Of a DNA stretch of 64,000 nt, positions 45,431-56,202 are shown one piece after another (the stretch's first letter is position 1; every line of letters starts with the position of its first letter). Location of the stretch: positions 268,476-332,475 of the forward strand of contig MU130299.1 of the NCBI GenBank assembly GCA_015039465.1. The letters run 5' to 3'. Both the position numbers and the translations under genes were made by a program. The notes under the pieces are model-generated. The model was not told where the DNA came from and searched no databases. It saw nothing but the letters and a program-made list of their open reading frames with translations. This DNA comes from Phlegmacium glaucopus (taxonomy: Eukaryota > Basidiomycota > Agaricomycetes > Agaricales > Cortinariaceae).

Positions 45431-46021
45431 CATCCTCCCATTCACTCAAATTAAAACACAGAAACAGACAGAATCTCTATTCATCTTCCAATATTATGTT
45501 CCCACTCACATTAAGTGTGTATATTATTTTCACTTTTTCCTATATCTTCTCATCCCATGTTCCTATTTCTTCATCTTTAAATTAACTGTGTAGATAGATA
45601 AATGTACCATGGAACAACCCACAAAAATACAAACAAAAAATACACCCTGGGTTAATGATGATTGAAAAAAAAATTACAGCAGATCCCAAAAGACAGGCTA
45701 TAGCTGTTCAAAAATGCGAAATTAAAACACAGAAAAAGACAATATATATCACAGCCAATTAAATAGTAAGGAGGTTGGCAGATAGGAGATCAAAAAGCGA
45801 AAATTGAACACAGAAAATGAGCAGGTTACTGGCAGAATTGACCAACAACCCAGGTTTGAAAGGCAAGTTACTGTGATGTCACAGTTATGTCACGATATGT
45901 GACGTTCGTGACACTGGGCTAACAGTATAATGGGACGACGGTGTGGGAGCAGCTGACCAATATAAAATTATTACAAATGCTTATAAATGCTTATATAATG
46001 CTTAGAAATAAATCCGACATC

Positions 46022-46226
46022 ATTGATACCCCCAACCTTCCCAGGCCTTTGTCGCATTGTTTATAGAGATCATCACAATCATCATTGATACCCCATCACT
46101 TTCCCAGGCACATCGTCGCATTCTTCTTAGATTCCCAGGCCTTTGTCGCATTGTTTATAGAGATCACCACGATCATCATTGATACCCCATCACTTTTCCA
46201 GGCACATCATCACATTCTTCTTAGAT
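46022..46226. repeat. Tandem duplication of about 97 bp
   Basis: CCAGGCCTTTGTCGCATTG followed by GATCATCACAATCATCATTG and a CAGGCACATCGTCGCATTC block occurs twice (46040-46135 and 46136-46225) with a few changes. No gene. 46230-47180 is mostly AT-rich with no recognisable ORF. Confidence 0.75.
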
Positions 46227-47629
46227 GTGTGTCACTTTTTGAAAAATTTCACAACCAAGTCGCCGAGTTCTTCTTCGGTACCCTTCCCATGTTCGACATT
46301 GCTTACATACACCTATAATAGGATCAATTTTTGATTTTTTTTTTCGCAACCAAGTCCGTTCTCTACCACCATGTGCCTTCTCTAATTCCCCCTCTTCTCC
46401 TGCACTTCCCACTCGAAAACACTGAATCTAGGTAAGTAAGTCACAGTTTCTCTTTTCTAGATCACAGTACTGATCCCACACCAAGGCAATGGAAACAACT
46501 GGGGTGCATGCCTTGTGGCAACCACCCCAGCTTCAACTTGGACAACGTAAAAGCAACTCTCTGGCTTCGCAATCGGTAACAGCAAGTTTGTTCATAGGTG
46601 CAGATGGGCAAAGGAAGGTGAAGGATTGCAACAGAAGGGTGGACATATGGTTAGATATACTATTACTATTAGTTATGATACCTCAGTACCTTGTCAGTAT
46701 CAAGTATAAAATAAAATTTGAATTCATTGGAAATTCTGAATAGTAAAGGAAATTGAAGCTCGATACAGGTGTCATATTAAATATACATATACATATCTAA
46801 AAAGATTTGACTAGATTTGACTATATTTACGAATGAAGAATATCTGAGAAGTGTCTCATTCCTCGAGTTGTAACGATTTACATATATTTACACCGGTATA
46901 CTAGTTTTTATTCGTTTTAACTCAAGCTAACCCTCTCTGGTCCGAACTGATTTTGACTGGGAATGAAGTCAAAAGTGGTGCACGTGATTTGGAGCTCAAC
47001 TTGACATGCATGCACCTAAATTTCACAGAAGCATCCACATCACATCGGATACTCCTAAATTAGATATATAATACATTTAAGGATCTGAATCCCAATAGAA
47101 ATATGTTCTCTCTAAGAACAGCTGAGAAGACCCTTCAATTATTGCGTTCAGAGGAGATGAAGATGATTTCGAAGTCCGAAGATTACATAAACATTTTCTA
47201 GCACGGGTTTGGGGGCATGGTAAACAACAGACTTCATATATTGTGATCCATAACTCATGTCACATCACATATATTGAAGCTGTCTACGAGAGACTAGCTA
47301 ACCTCTACCCTCATTATTATCTCTGTCTCAACACAATTAGCTACATGCGCCTCATCGTCAATATCTTGTCATTGATATCTCAAACCACAATGGTACCTTT
47401 GATCTTCGTGGAGTAGGATGAAAAAAGAAACATACTCCAGCATCTATAAAAGCTTTGGACATCCACTTGTTCCACCAAAAGTGTTTATCTATGCACCTCC
47501 ACAGAGGAAGTACTGGACAAGGTTAAATCAAACCGTGCACATCTCCTCAAGATTAGGATTAAGTTCCTAATGGTCTCTTTTGGACACAACTGATCACAAC
47601 ATATTTTGTCAGTTGTCAAATCACTGAGT

Positions 47630-48245
47630 CTGAGCTGAGTCTGAGTCCAAGTAAAAAATTACTTGGACTCGGACTCAGCTTGGACTGAACTCAGACTGCA
47701 TCAGGAAAAATGATTTTGACACCTTTAGTGCATCCTGGTGCATTGACCATCTGGTTAGAATTTATGAATTTTCATATAGAATGTTTAACCACCACGTCCA
47801 GGAAAGTATTTTGCAATTTTCTCAATAAGGAGAGCTGCTATTAATAGAATTTAAACATATTCAGGGTCCTAAAACAATTCTCTACCATCTTTAAAAATTT
47901 CCTTTTTTGGAATCTTATGTAATCTACTCTGACCCATATGCTTGAAATCATGCTTATCTGTGATCATGTGACCAATGGTCTGTGTGGGAAGAGGACAAAC
48001 ATGGGTACAAACATGGGTACAAACAAGTAGTCTAAGCAATTTACTTGGACTAAGTCTGAGTAAGTCCGATCAGAATCTGATGAGAATCTGATGACACACA
48101 GTCCGATCAGATTCCAAGTAGTCTGAGCAATTTACTTGGACTGAACTCGGACTGGGCTCAGACTCAAAATTTGAAAATGGCTGGTGCTCCAGCCAAATTT
48201 GAGTCTGATTGGACTCCGATCAGAATTAGTGGCTTAGTGTAAAGA
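47630..48245. mobile_element. Second copy of the GTCCGAG word-repeat element, left end missing
   Basis: It matches 18090-18290 plus 18620-19136, including CATCAGGAAAAATGATTTTG at about 47699, the ACAAACATGGGTACAAAC tandem and the end GGCTTAGTGTAAAG. The AGATCTG MITE present in the other copy is absent here, giving its empty site. The left arm is shortened to one palindrome of GAGTCCAAGTAA-type words. Confidence 0.75.
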
Positions 48246-48479
48246 CCTCATATGAGCTCAATGGATATGCTCCGTATGTCAATACCTGACCCCATGCACT
48301 CACACAGTAACCTCCAGGAACCTAATATTGGAAGCTTGGTAGCTCCCTGGACATCCCTGGACTCTTTAATACTCACCGGAAATGAGCTAAATGGACATCC
48401 TCTGCAGTCCAGTACAATCTGCCGAATATCCACTGAACAGAGAACCTCAGGCCTTTGTCAACTTCACTTTCATGGACTA

Positions 48480-48807
48480 ACTCCGTATATTTGACTGAAT
48501 GGGCTGTGCAAGCTGAGAATTAATCCTATATAAGTCTTGAGCAGAGAGCATAGACACTTCATCTAAGAATACATATTCTACACCATTCAATTTTGCTTTG
48601 ATATGACCAAGTTTGTTTGAGCTCATTCACTCATTAATGCCAAACATTGAGTGATAGGTAGACCCTCCAAGCAATGCAGCAGCTGTTCCAGTCGGAGCAA
48701 CAATGATAAACCTATGGGCCTCATTTCTGGCTTCAAAAAAGGCAGAAAGAGCTTTGATTACCTGTGATTTACCTGTGCCACCCATTCCTCCTAAATACAT
48801 GCACAGC
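48480..48807 (-). pseudogene. Pif1/Helitron-type helicase fragment
   Basis: On the minus strand CMYLGGMGGTGKSQVIKAL (Walker A), FIIVAPTGTAAALL and GSTYHSMFGI, then after a TGA GVEYVFLDEVSMLSAQDLY (Walker B). This is the Pif1 family helicase core as found in fungal Helitrons and in cellular Pif1. Upstream it is cut by the hAT MITE at 48808; beyond it lie exons at 49390-50183 on the same strand. Downstream (48245-48480) coding similarity fades. It is probably a decayed Helitron gene. Confidence 0.68.
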
Positions 48808-49389
48808 TAGTGTTTGGAAGTCCAGTTGCAGGACTGGAAAAAGACTGGAAAAAGACCGGACCAGACTGCAAAAGACTGGACCAGCAGTCTGGTTTTTTGG
48901 TCCTTGAGAAGCAAAGACTGGAAAAAGACCAGTCTTTGGTCCTAGGACCGGTCTGAACCAGTAGTTTTGTAGCCCTTATTTTTCCCTTTAAAACAAGATA
49001 AAGACCATATTTATTGGTCAAATATTCACTGAGAAAAAAATAAAACAGTAAAAATGTACCCAAAACAGTAGGAAACAAATGATATCACCATAACATTGTC
49101 AATTCCCAACAGAATTTAACATTCTTGGGCTTATTCTAAAGGTATAGATCACATCTACATATTTGTTCGATGTTATATATAAAAATATGACCGGTATTTG
49201 TCAAAAGTCCAATCCTGGACAGTCTTGGACCAGGACTGGTCCAGGACTGCAAAAACTGATGTGGACCGGTCCTAATTGGTCCAGTCTGGTCTTTTGACCT
49301 TCTAGAAGCTTAGTGGACCAGTTGCAGTCCCGGTCCTGTCCAAAAATACCAAAAACCTGGACTGGACTGGACTGGACTTCCAAACACTA
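48808..49389. mobile_element. hAT-type MITE (GACCGGTC family), no exact TSD
   Basis: The ends TAGTGTTTGGAAGTCC and GGACTTCCAAACACTA bound 582 bp, in the same family as 6795-7362 and 52142-52732. Flanking 8-mers (TGCACAGC and GTTTAGAC) do not match, so the site was rearranged after insertion. It separates the helicase fragment from the upstream exons. Confidence 0.8.
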
Positions 49390-50183
49390 GTTTAGACAGT
49401 AGGTGGTCTGCACCAAAAAAAAAAATGAGTGTCAGACTCGGAGTAAGCCAGAGAGAATTAACACACTCACCAGAAACTTTGGATGGACAAACATATGGCA
49501 GGATACCATTTGTTGAAGCTTGGGCACAACCAAATTGCAGGAAAGCGGACAGACTTGCAGATTTAGACAGTGTGTGGTCTGCCCAAAAAAAAACTGCCGG
49601 TGAGCATCAGAGCAAGCTGGAGAAAGTTAAAGTACTCACCAGAAACTTTGCGCAGACAAATATATGGCAGGGCATGACTGTCAGCGCAATGAGTGCATGC
49701 TTAAAAAAATGAGCATCAGAGTAAGCTGGAGAGAATCAACGCACTCACCAGAAACTTTGGATGGACAAACATATGGCAAAGTACTATTTGTCAAAGCCTG
49801 GGCACAACCAAAGCACAGGAAAGCAGACAGACTCACAGATTTAGACAGGTCTGCCTGAAAAAAACTGCCGGTGAGCATCAGAGCAAGCTGGAGAAAGTTA
49901 AAGTACTCACCAGAAACTTTGCATGGACAAATGTATGGCAAGGCACGACTGTCAGTGCAATGAGTGCATGCTTTAAAAAAAATCTGGATAAGTTCCCTGT
50001 GACTTGTAAACAAAAATAAGACCACTTACTAGATACAAAATTTGTATTGAGCAGTTCAAGAACCAGCAGAGATGTGAAAAAAATCAAGTGTAATACATGC
50101 ATCCTCTGTGGAATGTGTGGTGTAATGAGACTCCGAGTCAGATTAGATGGAGCGATCAACAAAAAAAATTGATTGTGGTCCAT
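49390..50183 (-). CDS. Tandemly duplicated exons with splice sites, unrecognised protein (partial)
   Basis: Read on the minus strand from an ATG ending at 50183. Exons 50030-50183, 49911-49970 (60 nt), 49749-49850 (102), 49640-49699 (60), 49471-49578 (108) and 49390-49408 (cut by the MITE) each sit between AG acceptors and GTGAGT or GTAAGT donors. Every junction is phase 1 and every exon is open. Two module types alternate: a short one, CTHCTDSRALPYIC..KVS and CTHCADSHALPYIC..KVS, and a longer one, LSKSVSLSAFLCFGCAQAL..., both ending LPYxC-x2-KVS. The pairs arose by duplication of a two-exon unit. I do not recognise the protein. The Pif1 motif follows on the same strand after the MITE, so these may be its 5' exons. 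Confidence 0.55.
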
Positions 50184-50701
50184 GCATGCAACAATTCTTC
50201 ATACCCTTACAACTTATACCTGCTTGTCACGTGCCAGGCATCAACGAAGCAGCTGCAAACTATCAGAACAAGGAATTACACACTTTCATTTATCTCTACG
50301 ACTATGTCTACAGTAGTTGTTTGTATACATCAACAAATGGAAGGATATATCAATAAAGTCCAAGATATTGTGCTAGTGTTTGAGACCAATACACCTTCTT
50401 TCAAATGGGACTCCTGGATGAGCATATGAACACAATCAAAATCATGCTAATCTTCATCCGCATCTGGCATTTCTCCATGATATATCAAGAATTGCAAATT
50501 GAGTGAAAGAACTTGGGAAGGGACCTTGGAGGTACTGTCACTACATGAGGAAGAGCCGCTGCCTCCTGTAGTTTGAGGATTTCCATACCAAGACCTGCTG
50601 GAGGAACTAGGAGTGGGAGTGGGAGGAACCTGGGAGCTCATGTAGGTGTTCATAGTGAAAAAGACAGAAACCAATGAATTTGGGGAGAGATCTGCTAACT
50701 T

Positions 50702-51660
50702 CATCAGGAAAAATGACTTGTGCCCTAGGCCGTCCTGAAATGTCCTGGGGTGCCCCAGGCAGCTCAGGGCGCTCAGGTCAAGAGGTCGCCCTGGGGTGCA
50801 AGTTACCTATGTATGAAAAGTCTTAGGCTGTCCTGGGGCAACCTGAGGCAACCTGAGAGCATCCTGAGGCAACCTGAGAGCGTCCTGAGGCAACCTGAGG
50901 CAACCTGAGGCAACCTGAGAGCATCCTGAGGCAACCTGAGAGCATCCTGAGGCAGCCTTAGTCCCTTTGGATCTGATGCTAGAAAACATATATAAACCAG
51001 ATATTTGAGTAGTCTCACACAACAGAATAATAATAATAACAATAAAATTATATTCAATTATTCTAAACATCATAGTATATAGTACTAGTAATAAAATAAT
51101 AATAAAATAGTGATACATAAATATACTAGTATAATACTGGGGAAGTAGGGAATAAGAAAACAAAATTGTGGGTGGTTTATATATCTTTTGGATGGCGCAC
51201 AGACCATTGGTCACATGATCACAGATAAGCATGATTTCAAGCATATGGTGCTGGGTCAGGGTAGATTACATAAATTCCAAAAAAGGAAATTTTTTAAAGA
51301 TGGTAGAAAATTGTTTTAGGACCCTGAATATGTTTAAATTATATTAATAGCAGCTCTCCTTATTGAGAAAACTGCAAAATACTTTTTTGGACGCAGCGGT
51401 TAAAGATTTTCTAGCAAAATTCATAAATTCTAAGGGACTCCCAGGGCCTCCTGATGTGATTTGGTCCAGATGGTCAATGCACCAGGATACACTAAAGGTG
51501 TCCTGAGAAAATGGGTGACACTCAAAATTTTACCTGTGCTGCTCTAGGATGTCCTGAGGTGTCCTGAGGTGTCCTGGGGTGTCCTGGGATGTCCTGAGTA
51601 GTGATGTGATACTAACAAATTACCCAAGGCTACCTAGGGCCAAAATCATTTTTCCTGATG
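50702..51660. mobile_element. TIR element with CATCAGGAAAAATGA ends and CCTGAGGCAA arms
   Basis: The ends CATCAGGAAAAATGACTTG and AAAATCATTTTTCCTGATG bound 959 bp. The left arm repeats CAACCTGAGAGCATCCTGAGG; the right arm repeats GTCCTGAGGTGTCCTG. The core (CACATGATCACAGATAAGC, CAGCTCTCCTTATTGAG) is the inverse of that at 18.6-18.85 kb. The ORFs here (LRLPQDALRLPQ) are repeat translations. Confidence 0.78.
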
Positions 51661-52141
51661 TTTGGATCACCCACCTTCTTGTAACGAGGGAGAGAAGGCA
51701 GGGCCGCAAAATCAGCCTTTGTGAACATAAAGGGCTTCAACTGTGCATCATATATAGGGACTGTTGTTGGTTTTGAGGCAAGTAAGTATAAAGAAGCATT
51801 ATGAAATTTAAGGCTTTCATGTTCCACTTGCAACCCTTTGAGATGACCAGGGGCTGTGAGGAACCATCTACCAGAGATTAAATGAATAGGCAGCAGCAAA
51901 GAAAAATAAAAAGAAATAACTAACAGGACAACATAAGGCCCTCACATCTGCTTATAAATGTCGAAAGGCAACTGTAGTCAAAGGGGCCATAAAGAATGGA
52001 TGTCAAGTACTTCTTCCATAAAAAGTGTTAAAAGTTGTGATAAGCAGGGATGGATGGGATGATGGTGAGTGCACAAATCCTGTTAGCGCCAGCAGTCATG
52101 GGATGAATGATGTTGCAAGAATTAACAGCACCAGTCATTAC
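51661..52141 (-). pseudogene. Unrecognised coding fragments, part 2
   Basis: Minus-strand frames MTGAVNSCNIIHPMTAGANR (about 52125-52060) and GRWFLTAPGHLKGLQVEHES...LPRYKKVGDP (about 51870-51660). They continue the fragments at 52740-52990 across the MITE 52142-52732. I do not know the family. Stops separate the pieces, so the gene is broken or has introns that I could not define. Confidence 0.4.
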
Positions 52142-52732
52142 TAGTGTTTGGAAGTCTGGCCCAGTCCAGTCTTTTGGTATTTTTGGACAGGACCAGGACC
52201 GCAACCGGTCCACTAAGCTTCTAGAAGGTCAAAAGACCGGACTGGACCAATTAGGACCAGTCCACATTGGTTTTTTGCAGTCCTGGACCAGTCCTGGTCC
52301 AAGACTGTCCAGGACCGGACTTTTGACAAATACCGGTCATACTTTCATATATAACATCAGACAAATATGTAGATGTGATTTATACCTTTAGAATAAGCCC
52401 AAGAACGTTGAATTCCGTTGGGAATTGACAATTTTATGGTGATATTATTTGTTTCCTACTATTTTGTGTACATTTTTACTGTTTTATTTTTTTCTCAGTG
52501 AATATTTGACCAATAAATACGGTCTTTATCTTGTTTTAAAGGGAAAAATAGGGGCTACAAAACTACTGGTCAGACCGGTCCTAGGACTGAAGACCGGTCT
52601 TTTGAGACCAGTCTTTTTCCAGTCTTTGCTTCTCAAAAACCAAAAAACCGGACTGCTGGTCCGGTCTTTTGCAGTCTGGTCCGGTCTTTTTGCAGTCTTT
52701 TTCCAGTCCTGCAACTGGACTTCCAAACACTA
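52142..52732. mobile_element. hAT-type MITE (GACCGGTC family), 8-bp TSD
   Basis: The ends TAGTGTTTGGAAGTC and GACTTCCAAACACTA bound 591 bp. Flanks GTCATTAC (52134-52141) and ATCATTAC (52733-52740) match at 7 of 8. It interrupts a minus-strand coding fragment. Confidence 0.88.
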
Positions 52733-52739
52733 ATCATTA

Positions 52740-53030
52740 CACAAACTGCGTTCTCCTTGGAGCCAGGCCATGTGATATTCTTGTAATTGCTGATGGCCAG
52801 ACCATTGGGAGAAAATTTTGAGGGGTTGATGAAAGGATACAGGGGGTCAAACTGGACAGAGGCCATGAGGGACCTAAAGTAATAAACATGCCCTGCAAAA
52901 TTCTCCAACTCATATTGTCAAGGCAAAGGATCAAGAGACAGTTGAGGCTGAGGGTCACCTGATTCCAGGAGAAGAAAATCAGCATGTCAGTGCCACATAT
53001 CCCAGGCAAGTTGCATTTTGTATTCACTAT
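52740..53030 (-). pseudogene. Unrecognised coding fragment, part 1
   Basis: The minus-strand frame reads ELENFAGHVYYFRSLMASV, then QFDPLYPFINPSKFSPNGLA and ISNYKNITWPGSKENAVCVM, and is cut by the MITE inside the last codons. It reads like a conserved protein but matches nothing I can name. On the far side the frame resumes with MTGAVNSC. Confidence 0.4.
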
Positions 53031-53147
53031 TAATCATCTGAGTTGTTTCTTGCACAGTGATTGCATCTGTACCATCTGCCCTAACGACTCTACTAGGGGT
53101 CCTGCCTATGCACCTAGCGATCTGCATGATCCTGACACTGACAAGCC

Positions 53148-53326
53148 AATATCTCAGCATCTGTCTTATGTAATTGTTTAATTTTTTTGGAATTGGGTGC
53201 TATAAATATTTCTGTGATTTGTTAGCATTTTTTCAGATTTTTAAACCTAGCCAAAGATGTTCAGGGCTGGCCAGGGCTGGCCAGGGCAGCCAGAGCCAGC
53301 CAGGCCAAGGTTATTTTTTTCTGATG
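53148..53326. mobile_element. Half of the CATCAG fold-back MITE
   Basis: One arm only, from ATATCTCAGCATCTGTC to TTATTTTTTTCTGATG, identical in design to 25830-26205. The other arm is missing. The ORF 53174-53374 translates it. Confidence 0.88.
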
Positions 53327-53329
53327 CTC

Positions 53330-53665
53330 CGTCCAACTCCGCTTCCGTCATTTGTTTACTCCAATACTCCATAACTCCAATCCAACTCCAATCCAACTCC
53401 ATTCCTCCGGTTCGCTCCGTCTTTTATTTTTATTTTTCACATCACACCACTTCTTAATTAATTAATTAATTATTATTGTATCATTCCTTTATTTATTTTA
53501 TATCTCTGTTATGTCCATATTAGTACTTAAATACCCCACAGCCTAGCAGGGATCCCCATCCTTTCCTCTTTGGATCCCCTGCTAGGTGAGTCACTTGTAG
53601 ATATCCCTTTGATTATTAACTTTGGATCCCCTGCTAGCTTGACTGAGTCAGCGTCGCAGTTGCCC
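53330..53665. mobile_element. Truncated LTR-like element C
   Basis: The inverse of 23199-23668: CCAACTCCAATCC words, then GTACTTAAATACC, CAGCCTAGCAGGGATCC and the end GTTGCCCTAACA followed by GCCA. It abuts the half MITE on the left, so the other end is lost. Confidence 0.65.
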
Positions 53666-53685
53666 TAACAGCCACTAGCTCACTC

Positions 53686-54185
53686 ATTTTTAAGGGCTTG
53701 AGTGTGAAATAAAAAATTCTAACTCCTGAGAGATGTTCATAATACATAGTATAGTATTTTATGTTAGTAATATGAGTTACATAAACTAGTTTTAGAAGTG
53801 TTCTATAGGCCAGAAGTTGCCAATATTGCATTTTAGCAGGAATTTGTGTGGAAACTGCTCATTTATAAGGGTCTGGGTGTGAAATAAAACAATATAACTG
53901 CTCAGAAATATTTAAAATATATATTAGATCATTTAACATCACCAAGACAAGTTACATAAACCCATTTCTGAAGTGTTCTATTGACTGGAAGTTTCAAAAA
54001 TGGCATTTTGGCAGGGACTTGGGTAGAAATTGCTCATTTGTAGGGTCCTTCATGTACAATAAAATAAAATAACTGCTGAGAAATATTTACAATACATGGT
54101 AGAGAATTTCACATCACCAAAATATGTTGCAGAAATCAATAATTGAAGTGTTATATTGCTTAGAAGTTTTAGTCCACCAGACAAA
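53686..54185. repeat. Three tandem units of about 173 bp
   Basis: Units begin near 53686, 53860 and 54032 with CTCATTT.TA.GGG and share GTGTGAAATAAAA, TCAGAAATATTTA, ACATAAAC and GAAGTGTTCTAT. A similar GTGTGAAAT...ATTCTGAGCAG stretch occurs in the arms of the fold-back at 2611-3815, so the two are distantly related. Confidence 0.7.
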
Positions 54186-54610
54186 GAAAGCATAGCCACC
54201 TCAAAAAACCACACAATCACCATTTCTATCATAAAATTCATTCAATATATGTTCACATGATGCTATAATACATTTATGATACCAAAAAAATCATCCAAAA
54301 TGATGCAGAACTGAGTGAGTAAGCTATGTTTCAAGTGTTTCACACTTTGTCACACATTTGGCAATGTGATGTGACATAACACTGCCAAATCCATAACAGG
54401 CATTGCCCACCACCAGTGAAAGTGTCAATCAAATGAGAAGTCAGGGCAGTTACATCAGGAAAAATGACTTCTGTCCTAGGCTTTCCTGAAATGTCCTGGG
54501 GTGCCCTAGGCAGCTCAGGGCGCTCAGGTCAAGAGGTCGCCCTGGGGTGCAAGTTACCTATGTATAAAAAGTCTCAGGCTGTCCTGTGGCAACCTGAGAG
54601 CATCCTGAGG

Positions 54611-55392
54611 TAGGGCTGCACACCGTACTGTCTGACGGGTACAGCCGTACAATTGACGGTCAGAGGACGGGTACGGTTCACCCGTCCACCGTCTGTCAAG
54701 TCTGGTTGGCAGAACCCCAACGGCTATGGGACGGGTATGGAGATGGCTGTTGTATGGTAGACGGCCAGACGGCACTTGAATCCTGCCGAAAATGGAAATA
54801 TGCTGACAAATCACTAAATTTTCAACCCAGCACTCAACACTGGTTCGATTCCCGGTCGCGGCTCAACTTGAAACTTCCGAGTTCAAGGATTCTGAGTCGT
54901 ATGCAAGGAAATAAGATGCTTTGGAAAAATGACATTTACTGTAAGCGGTCCAAGTAGTAATATAGACGATTTATGTTGACATGAAGTTTCCTTAGATAAT
55001 CCCTGACACACCTAGACTCATCCACTTGAGCCTGGCTTCACAAGAGTCTATCGTCTACTCACTTGCAAAAACTGCTACAACAGTTGAACAACTCCAACAA
55101 TTTACTGCTGCCGTTTCACGCAATCATTGTCTCTCGACTGGCAGGACGTCAGAACTGTATTTGTATGTCAAATAGGCAGCTACTCGTACAGACGGTGGTG
55201 TTGGTGTGAGAAAATAAGGATTGGTACCCGTACAATACCGTCAACGGCCGTTTTGCGACGATAATGGACGGTCATTGATTGTCCCGTCCACCGTCCGTCT
55301 AGTTGGTCAAGCTGAGCCTTGACGGCACGGGTACGGCAACCGTACTACGGGTCCGTCCATTCCGTACTGTACGGTCATGGCGTGCAGCCCTA
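54611..55392. mobile_element. hAT-type element with ACGGTCCGTCC words, perfect 8-bp TSD
   Basis: The ends TAGGGCTGCACACCGTAC and GTACGGTCATGG-CGTGCAGCCCTA bound 782 bp. TCCTGAGG is duplicated exactly at 54603-54610 and 55393-55400. Arms repeat GACGGTACGGGT and CCGTCCACCGTC. The centre includes GGTTCGATTCCCGG, like a tRNA B box. No ORF of note. Confidence 0.92.
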
Positions 55393-55991
55393 TCCTGAGG
55401 CAACCTTAGTCCCTTTGGATCTGATGCTAGAAAACATATATAAACCAGATATTTGAATAGTCTCACACAACAGAATAATAATAATAATAATAAAATTATA
55501 TTCAATTATTCTAAACATCATATATACTAGTAATAAAATAATAATAAAATAGTGATACATAAATATACTAGTACATATATAATACTGGGGAAGTAGGAAA
55601 TAAAAAAACAAAATTGTGGGTGGTTTATCTTTTGGATGGTGCACAGACCATTGGTCACATGATCGCAGATAAGCATGATTTCAAGTATATACTATGGGTC
55701 AGGGTAGATTACATAAATTCCAAAAAAGGAAATTTTTTAAAGATAGTAGAGAATTGTTTTAGGACCCTGAATATGTTTAAATTATATTAATAGCAGCTCT
55801 CCTTATTGAGAAAATTGCAAAATACATTCCTGGATGCGGCGGTTAAACATTGCCTAGCAAAATTCATAAATTCTAAAGGGACTCCCAGGGCCTCCTGATA
55901 TGATTTAATCCAGATGGTCAATGCATAGGATGCACTAAAGGTGTCCTGAGCAAGTGTGTGACACTCTAGAATTTTATATATGCTGTCCTAG

Positions 55992-56202
55992 CACTGCTGG
56001 CAGCAGGTGGTGTTTCTTTTGGAAAAACCTATTTTTAGAAATGTTTTGTCACTTCCAAAACATTTTTCTTAAGGTTACACCAAATTAATTCCCTTATAAG
56101 GAAGTTGTTTTGGTGTAACTTTAGGAAAAATGTAATCAGAAATGACAAAACATTTCTAATAATAAGTTTTTCCATCAGAAACACCACCTGCTGCCAGCAG
56201 TG
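55992..56202. mobile_element. CACTA-like MITE, 3-bp TSD
   Basis: The ends CACTGCTGGCAGCAGGTGGT and its complement bound 211 bp, with TAG duplicated at 55989-55991 and 56203-56205. The CACTG terminus and 3-bp duplication fit the CACTA (En/Spm) type. It is a near-palindrome with GTTTTGGTGTAAC arms. Confidence 0.8.

Larger units (their letters stand above)
43095..47225. mobile_element. 4.1-kb TIR element without recognisable transposase
   Basis: Inverted repeats of about 48 bp: CGCCCCCAAACCCGTGCTAG then AAAATCATTATGTAATC on the left, matched by the complement of GATTACATAAACATTTTC-TAGCACGGGTTTGGGGGCATG on the right. The interior is AT-rich with several tandem repeats. ORFs in it (for example 44821-45363 and 46085-46318) are low complexity. 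No TSD was resolved. It may be a non-autonomous relative of an unseen element. Confidence 0.62.

Noticed and set aside
50803..51244. ORFs with LRLPQDALRLPQ repeats
   Set aside because: Translation of CCTGAGGCAA words in an element arm.
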